A DNA stretch of 64,000 nucleotides from Kitasatospora azatica KCTC 9699. Lineage in GTDB: Bacteria; Actinomycetota; Actinomycetes; Streptomycetales; Streptomycetaceae. This document shows, piece by piece, positions 59,042 through 64,000 of the stretch. Under the pieces are notes generated by a model. That model was not told where the DNA came from. It was given only the letters and a program-made list of their open reading frames with translations, and ran no database searches. The stretch spans positions 43,805-107,804 of the forward strand of contig NZ_JQMO01000001.1 of the NCBI RefSeq assembly GCF_000744785.1, read 5' to 3'. The first letter of the stretch is position 1. Every line of letters begins with the position of its first letter. The position numbers and the translations under genes were made by a program.

Positions 59042-60127
59042 TTGCGGACGACGCATGTCCGGCACCGCCGAAATTCGTCGGACCGATCCACCGCGCCAAT
59101 CAGAGGAGACATCCATGCCCCCGTCCATGCCCCGTCCCCGGCTTCCCGGCGTGCCCTGCGCGACCGCTTAGCGCGCAGGGCACGCCGCGCGGGCGCCCGC
59201 GCCGGGTTCCGGCTCGTGCTGCGCAACCCCCTGTGGGACGGCTCGGGCGTGCCCGACCCGCAGGGGCTGCGCGGCCCAACCCACGGAGAACCGCTTCGGC
59301 TGGCGGTGCTCGGCGACTCCTCCGCCGTCACGGTCGGGGTGACCCGGGTCGAGCAGACCGTCGCCGCCGTCCTGGCCGACGCACTGGCAGCGGGCCTGGA
59401 CTGCCCGGTCGAGGTCCAGGTGGAAGCCCGGGCCGGCGCCACCACCGCCTCGATGAGCCGCCAGATTCGCACGGTGGCGGCGCAGGAGCCGGGAGTGGCG
59501 ATCGTCCAGATCGGCGGCAACGACGTGTTTCTCCCGGTGAGCCTGCGCCGCACCGCGGCCCGGCTCGCCGGCCATGTCGAGCGCCTGCGGGCCGGCGGCT
59601 GGCAGGTGGTGGTCACCTCCTGCCCTGACGTATCAGCGGCGCGAGCGGTACGCCGCTGGGCCCGCCCGCTGGGCCGACGGAGGTCCAAGCGGCTCGCGAG
59701 TCTGCAGACCGCCGCCGCACTGCGGGCCGGGGCGGCGGTGGTGTCGCTGACAGCACCGGAGTTCCGCAGCCACCCGCGAGCGCTCTACTGCCCGGATGGC
59801 TTCCACCCCTCACCGGACGGCTACCGCCTCTATCAGAACCGCGCCCTGCCCGCGATCCTGACGGCAGGCCACGCCCACCGATACCGGACATCCTCTTCCC
59901 CCTGCCCCTCCGGCCCGCCGAGCGAGCCCGGCTACCTCGGCGACCACGCCTACGACCTGAGCGTGCCGGAGGCGATGCGAGAGATCCACCGCCGACCGGG
60001 AGCATCGTTCTTCCCGCGGACCAGCCCAACCGGCGAGCTTTCCGTCCGCTGCGTCCCCTGGCAGTCGGCCTCCCGACCCGCAGCACCGCCGGTTCATAAC
60101 CCGGCCGCGCAGGCCGCCGTCCGGTGA
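59042..60127 (+). CDS. SGNH/GDSL-type hydrolase, start uncertain
   Basis: An open frame of 361 residues. The SGNH core runs about residues 85-280: LRLAVLGDSSAVTVG (block I Ser), EVQVEARAGATTASM (Gly block), VAIVQIGGNDVFLPVSL (Asn block) and CPDGFHPSPDGYRLY (Asp/His block). The first about 55 residues have no ribosome site. The only good one (GAGGAG at 59103) leads to an ATG at 59115 in another frame that stops at 59171, so the true 5' end may carry a frameshift. The last 80 residues are low-complexity. Its TGA overlaps the exporter GTG. Confidence 0.75.
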   Translation: MRTTHVRHRRNSSDRSTAPIRGDIHAPVHAPSPASRRALRDRLARRARRAGARAGFRLVLRNPLWDGSGVPDPQGLRGPTHGEPLRLAVLGDSSAVTVGVTRVEQTVAAVLADALAAGLDCPVEVQVEARAGATTASMSRQIRTVAAQEPGVAIVQIGGNDVFLPVSLRRTAARLAGHVERLRAGGWQVVVTSCPDVSAARAVRRWARPLGRRRSKRLASLQTAAALRAGAAVVSLTAPEFRSHPRALYCPDGFHPSPDGYRLYQNRALPAILTAGHAHRYRTSSSPCPSGPPSEPGYLGDHAYDLSVPEAMREIHRRPGASFFPRTSPTGELSVRCVPWQSASRPAAPPVHNPAAQAAVR

Positions 60128-61704
60128 GGGCAGTTCGAGGCGCGGCTTGCCAGGACGGCGCACGAAGCCCACGAACTGCCCGGTGGACCTGCATCATCAC
60201 CGCGATCGCCGGATTCGTATGCGGCCTCGACCACCTCATCGTCACCGCTGCCCTGCCGGTCCTTCGCACCGACCTGCGACTCGATGCCCATGAGCTGGGC
60301 TGGCTGGTCAACGCCTTCACACTCACCCTGGCCGTGCTCCCGCTGCCGGCCGCGGTCCTCGGCGAGCGCTACGGTCGCCGGCGAGTCTTCACCGCCGGGC
60401 TGGCCTTGTTCACCGCCGGCTCGACTCTCGCGGCCCTGGCACCGGGGGTCAGGCCGCTGCTGGTGTCCCGTGTCGTGCAAGGCACGGGCGCGGCCCTGAT
60501 TCAGCCGCTGAGCCTGACCCTGCTGACCGACGCCGTCTCAGAGCGACGGCGCGGGCTCGCCCTGGGCCTGTGGGGCGCGGTAATCGGGGTGGCCGTAGCG
60601 CTCGGCCCGCTGGTCGGTGGAGCGGTCATGGCGTGCGGGTCGTGGCGTGGGATCTTCTGGCTGAACGTCCCGATCGGCTGCGCGCTGCTGCCACTCGCCA
60701 GAGGGCGGCTGCGCGAGAGCCGGGGCACGCACGCCCGACTCGACCTGCTCGGGACCGCCCTGGCCGGCCTCGGCCTGCTCGGCATCCTCCTGGCGGTGAC
60801 GGGAACCGGCCTGGGCGATGGCAACACCCCACTGCGCATCGCCGTCGCCACAGCCGGCACCGCCCTGCTGGGCTGCTTCCTCGCCTGGCAGCATCGCGCC
60901 CAAGCCCCGCTCCTGGATCCCGCCCTGCTACGCGACCGGTACTTCACCGCCCTCAACTCGGCCGGCTTCCTCCTGCACGCCGGAGTTTTCGGCGCGGTCT
61001 TCCTACTCGCCCAGTTCCTCCAGACCGTGCAGGGACAAACTCCGCTGCAGGCCGGGCTGCACATGCTGCCGTGGACAGCCATGCCACTGCTGGTGGCCCC
61101 GCTGGCCGGCCGATGGGCCGACCGCCACGCCAGGGCCCTGACAGCCACAGGACTGGGACTCAGCGCCCTCGGCCTGGCCTGGCTCGCCACGACCGCCGTA
61201 CCCGACGTCGCCTACCCCACCCAGGTCCCAGGACTGCTCGCTGGCGGAATCGGCATGGCCCTCTTCTTCACCCCCTCCGCCCACCTACTGATGACCCGCG
61301 CAGGCCCGGCCCAGCAGGGCCCCGCAGCCGGCGTGAACAGCGCCCTACGGGAGACCGGAGGCGTCCTCGGAGTCGCCGTCGGCTCCACCGTGTTCTCCGT
61401 CTGCGGGAGTTACCGCAGCGGATCCGACTTCGTCGCCGGCCTGGTACCGACGCTATGGGGCGGGGCCGCGCTGCTCACCTTGGCCGCCTCGATCATGCTT
61501 CTCTGGACACGCCAGACCACTGCGCGCAGGTTCGAGGTTGCGCACGTCGACCGGCGCAGTGACGAGCGCCAGGAGGCCCTGGCTGCTACTGGTGACCGGT
61601 CTGTGTACAGCGTGAATGGACCGGCACGACCAGCTTCTGGCCGCCCGCGCGGCGCCGACCAGGTTCCGGCAGCCCGCCCCGGGGTGCGCCGCAGCTGCCT
61701 CTGA
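60124..61704 (+). CDS. MFS drug exporter, DHA2 (14-helix) type
   Basis: A 526-residue membrane transporter. Helix 1 is IITAIAGFVCGLDHLIVTAA with ALPVLRTDLRLDAHELGWLV after it; motif A is GERYGRRRVF and motif C is ALGLWGAVIGVAVALGPLVG. Further helices include LLGTALAGLGLLGILLAVTG and LPWTAMPLLVAPLAGRWADR, and ALRETGGVLGVAVGSTVFSV is typical of DHA2. It exports small molecules by proton exchange. The GTG overlaps the SGNH stop. The last 60 residues are polar and extend towards the minisatellite. In context it likely exports the compound handled by the glycosyltransferase. Confidence 0.9.
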   Translation: MRAVRGAACQDGARSPRTARWTCIITAIAGFVCGLDHLIVTAALPVLRTDLRLDAHELGWLVNAFTLTLAVLPLPAAVLGERYGRRRVFTAGLALFTAGSTLAALAPGVRPLLVSRVVQGTGAALIQPLSLTLLTDAVSERRRGLALGLWGAVIGVAVALGPLVGGAVMACGSWRGIFWLNVPIGCALLPLARGRLRESRGTHARLDLLGTALAGLGLLGILLAVTGTGLGDGNTPLRIAVATAGTALLGCFLAWQHRAQAPLLDPALLRDRYFTALNSAGFLLHAGVFGAVFLLAQFLQTVQGQTPLQAGLHMLPWTAMPLLVAPLAGRWADRHARALTATGLGLSALGLAWLATTAVPDVAYPTQVPGLLAGGIGMALFFTPSAHLLMTRAGPAQQGPAAGVNSALRETGGVLGVAVGSTVFSVCGSYRSGSDFVAGLVPTLWGGAALLTLAASIMLLWTRQTTARRFEVAHVDRRSDERQEALAATGDRSVYSVNGPARPASGRPRGADQVPAARPGVRRSCL

Positions 61705-61843
61705 CCGGCTGGGTCTTCGTAGATGTGGAGCCCCACCTGGCCGACCAACCCGGGCGTCCAGGAACCGCGCTGCGCGAGTGCCGCCGACGCGCTCGCCCTG
61801 CTGCGCGTGGCGCTCGGTCAGCGCCTGGCCCGGTAGGGCCGCC

Positions 61844-62019
61844 GTGCGCACCGCACCGCGCGGCCGTGCGCACCGCACCGCGCGGCCGTGCGCACCGCAC
61901 CGCGCCGCCGTGCGCACCGCACCGCGCCGCCGTGCGCACCGCACCGCGCCGCCGCGCGCACCGCACCGCGCCGCCGCGCGCACCGCACCGCGCCGCCGCG
62001 CGCACCGCACCGCGCGGCC
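61844..62019. repeat. 22-bp minisatellite, eight copies
   Basis: The unit GTGCGCACCGCACCGCGCGG plus CC is repeated at 61844, 61866, 61888, 61910, 61932, 61954, 61976 and 61998, with GTG becoming GCG in the later copies. The period is not a multiple of three, so it is not coding. It lies between convergent genes. Confidence 0.85.
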
Positions 62020-62154
62020 GCGCGCCTTTTCGTGCGTGATGGACGGGTCCAGCAGTGATCCAGCGCGCGGCGCGCCTGTGGACAGGCTCGTGTGCTGGTG
62101 GGTGGGGCGCTCCCGCGGCCGGGGGCTGCGGGAGCGCCGGCGCGCTGCGGGCTG

Positions 62155-63714
62155 TCAGGTGAGGGCGGCCCAGTTCTGGGTGTTGGCGTTGGCGGCCGGG
62201 TTGGCGGTGACGGCGGCGCCGAGGGTGACGGCGGCGCTGTCGAGGGAGTATCCGGTCGCCGGGTTGGTGATCGTCAGGGTGCCGCTGGCGTTCTGGGTGA
62301 CCTGCCAGTCCTGGTAGGGGTTGGAGGAGTTGACGGCCCGTAGGGTGGCCTGGCCGCCGGCGGTGGTGGGCGCGGTCAGCACCAGGGCGTCCGGGCAGCC
62401 GTCGATGAGCTTCGCGGTGCCGTTCGGATACGCCCGCAGCGTCCACTGCTGCTTGGCGCGCGTGGGGTCGTAGGTGTTGAGGATGGCGGGGGAGCTGCCG
62501 GAGGTGCCGCACTGGTCGGCACGTTCCAGGGCCATCCCACCGCTGTTGGAGAGGGCGTGGGTCCGGCCGTCGCCCACGATGGTGGGGCCGTAGTTGATGG
62601 CGTGGGCGGCCAGGTAGGTGAGCGCGGTTGCGGTGGTGGCGAGCGGGGGGTTGGCCGTGGGCCGGTCGGTCTTGAAGTACTCGGCGAAGGTGGAGGGCGT
62701 CTGCGCGGCCATCACGTTGATGGTGCTGTTCCAGCCGTCGTCGAGGTTGTTCCACAGGTCGAGCAGTGAGCCGTCCACGTTGCCTTGGACCTGGTCCCCG
62801 GTGTTCCAGCCGGTGGTGTAGGTGAAGCTGTAGCTGCTGCCGTTGGGCCACACGTAGCGGTGGTCCCCGAGGAGGTAGGCGGCGGTGGAGTCGGCGAAGC
62901 CTTCCGCCCAGGCGCAGGTGCCGGAGCTGGCCAGGTTGATGTAGTGCGGGCTGCAGTTGGTGATGGCCGGCCACCGTCCGTTGTACAGGCGGTGCATGAG
63001 GAAGTGGCCGGACTCGTGGAGCACGGTGTGCTCGGAGTCGGGGTCGGCGGCGGACAGGTGGACGGTGCCCGCCAGGTCGTAGTACGGACCGTCGGCCGAG
63101 TTGGCGCTCCACTGGACGTTGAGCTCGGTGCAGGCGTTGCTGTTCGGCTCGTGGGTGGACCAGCAGTCGCTGGTGGGGTTGTTGCGGTACCACCACAGGA
63201 GGTTGACGGTATCGAAGGCGTGCCAGGCCCGCGCGGTGTCGGCGGACGGTTTGAGGGTGCCGACGGAGGTGCTGGCGGCGACGTTGGTCAGGGTCGGCGA
63301 GTCCAGGGTGTAGGGGGTGCCGGTGGTGTCGCTGACCTTCCACAGCTTGGTGCTCTCGGTGCGGGACCGCACCCAGATGCTGCTCATCGACGTGGTGGAG
63401 GTGGGCGTGTAGCAGAGGTTGAAGCCGCCGTCGTTGACGCCGGTGTACTGGTAGTCGGCGGTGAGCTGGTGCGGGGTGTCGGTGGACTTCTCCCTGCCCC
63501 ACAGCTGGACGTTCGCGTTGCGGACCGGCTTGGTCATCGTGGGCTTGCCCGTGCCGGCTTCGGCCGACTGGTAGTCGTACTGGAGCTTGCCGCTCAGGCA
63601 GATGGGGGACGCCGCCGCGGCGCTGGACGCCGTCAGCGGAACGGCGGCGGGCGGCGCGAGCAGGGCGGCGCCCAGGACGGCGAAGCCGCGCGGCAGGCGA
63701 ATTCCGATGGCCAC
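62155..63714 (-). CDS. Secreted zinc metalloprotease with ricin-type C-terminal domain
   Basis: A 519-residue exported protein. The signal peptide is FAVLGAALLAPPAAVPLTAS, cleaved near AAA. Residues about 36-140 form a beta domain with Cys pairs (ICLSGKLQYDYQSAEAG). The catalytic motif is HTVLHESGHFLMH (His233, Glu234, His237) with the third ligand Glu271 in CAWAEGFADSTAAY, a gluzincin arrangement. The C-terminal about 130 residues are ricin-B-like (RAKQQWTLRAYPNGTAKLID, NPYQDWQVTQNASGTLTITN), probably binding sugar polymers. The GTG at 63714 follows GAGGAAA. Confidence 0.85.
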   Translation of the reverse strand: MAIGIRLPRGFAVLGAALLAPPAAVPLTASSAAAASPICLSGKLQYDYQSAEAGTGKPTMTKPVRNANVQLWGREKSTDTPHQLTADYQYTGVNDGGFNLCYTPTSTTSMSSIWVRSRTESTKLWKVSDTTGTPYTLDSPTLTNVAASTSVGTLKPSADTARAWHAFDTVNLLWWYRNNPTSDCWSTHEPNSNACTELNVQWSANSADGPYYDLAGTVHLSAADPDSEHTVLHESGHFLMHRLYNGRWPAITNCSPHYINLASSGTCAWAEGFADSTAAYLLGDHRYVWPNGSSYSFTYTTGWNTGDQVQGNVDGSLLDLWNNLDDGWNSTINVMAAQTPSTFAEYFKTDRPTANPPLATTATALTYLAAHAINYGPTIVGDGRTHALSNSGGMALERADQCGTSGSSPAILNTYDPTRAKQQWTLRAYPNGTAKLIDGCPDALVLTAPTTAGGQATLRAVNSSNPYQDWQVTQNASGTLTITNPATGYSLDSAAVTLGAAVTANPAANANTQNWAALT

Positions 63715-64000
63715 AAGTTTCCTCTCATAGGAACAAGCTGGCGTGGGAGGCCGAGGCCACGGTTCAGCGGCGACCTTGGCCGATCATCAGGATCAGTGCG
63801 AAGCGCCCGCCTGGGTAAGAGCGCCCGGAAGCACGTACACAAACCGGCGGTCCGGCGGAATCACTTTGGTTGCGAACTATTCGCCGCGAGCCCTGAGGCG
63901 CCGCCTGCGCGCCCTGTGCGGAACGCGACGAGTCGTCCTGCGCGGCGGCTGCTCAGGGTGTGCGTTGGCCGGGGAAGGGGATCGCGTCACTGCTCCCCAA
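63715..64000. other. Upstream region of the metalloprotease
   Basis: No gene is supported up to the window edge. It should hold the promoter of the 62155 gene. Confidence 0.35.

Noticed and set aside
61844..62019. The tandem repeats as a CRISPR array
   Set aside because: The 22-bp units abut without spacers and no cas genes are present.
61586..63502. A 638-codon minus-strand frame spanning the minisatellite and the metalloprotease
   Set aside because: It is out of phase with the HEXXH protease, His/Arg/Pro-rich, and runs through the 22-bp repeats only because these lack stops.

Overview
The window looks like accessory DNA from a filamentous actinomycete of the Streptomycetaceae type (Streptomyces, Kitasatospora, Streptacidiphilus). 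The signs are very high GC, frequent GTG and TTG starts, ATGA/GTGA gene overlaps, several ECF sigma factors, LAXTG-type sortase substrates, a DUF742 protein, MGT-type glycosyltransferase and IS1182/IS5 transposases. I see no rRNA, convincing tRNA, CRISPR array or central-metabolism operon. A second replicative helicase and an iteron-bearing segment next to two winged-helix genes suggest the arm of a linear chromosome, or a linear or integrated plasmid.

Layout. 1-4.4 kb: two divergent regulators, a secreted NlpC/P60-like protein with a repeat tail, and a small secreted peptide with a partner gene. 4.7-8.4 kb: a decay zone with a ricin-lectin remnant, a frameshifted toxin-antitoxin-like pair, an SRPBCC remnant beside an ArsR regulator, an IS5-type remnant and a complete IS1182-type element. 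8.8-18 kb: a surface-protein island with two WxL-like proteins, a DUF916-like membrane protein, a secreted beta-propeller, a decayed DegT aminotransferase and an 801-residue-class LAXTG protein made of DUF11-type repeats. 18.5-27 kb: DNA-binding and hypothetical proteins, an ECF sigma factor, a truncated DUF916-like paralogue and an RsbW-type ATPase. 27.5-33.5 kb: a secreted S53 peptidase, a DUF6431-type transposon protein, an ECF sigma factor with a C-terminal zinc finger and small membrane proteins.

33.6-39.1 kb, all on the minus strand: a UDP-GlcNAc 2-epimerase-like protein, a lytic-transglycosylase-like protein coupled to an NlpC/P60 hydrolase, a class F-type sortase and its likely substrate. 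39.5-44.6 kb: a DnaB-type helicase whose stop codon lies in a 169-bp palindromic element, two peptidoglycan enzymes without signal peptides, then an iteron/hairpin region and two RepL/MarR-like genes. 44.9-50.5 kb: an FG-GAP/VCBS LAXTG protein, two leaderless IPT/TIG repeat proteins and a secreted beta-sandwich protein. 50.9-54.8 kb: a sigma factor-DUF742 operon, a DUF1963-like protein, and a VOC/MarR divergent pair with two clear operators. 56.1-61.7 kb: a coupled glycosyltransferase, secreted CocE-type hydrolase, SGNH hydrolase and MFS exporter. 61.8-64 kb: a 22-bp minisatellite and a secreted HEXXH metalloprotease with a ricin-type domain.

The dominant theme is cell-surface and secreted proteins (sortase substrates, WxL-like proteins, peptidoglycan hydrolases, proteases) with the ECF sigma factors that could control them. 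The items most worth following up are the WxL/DUF916-like module, the iteron region, the palindromic element, the leaderless IPT and muralytic proteins, and the 56-62 kb operon. All calls come from reading the sequence; no database search was run.
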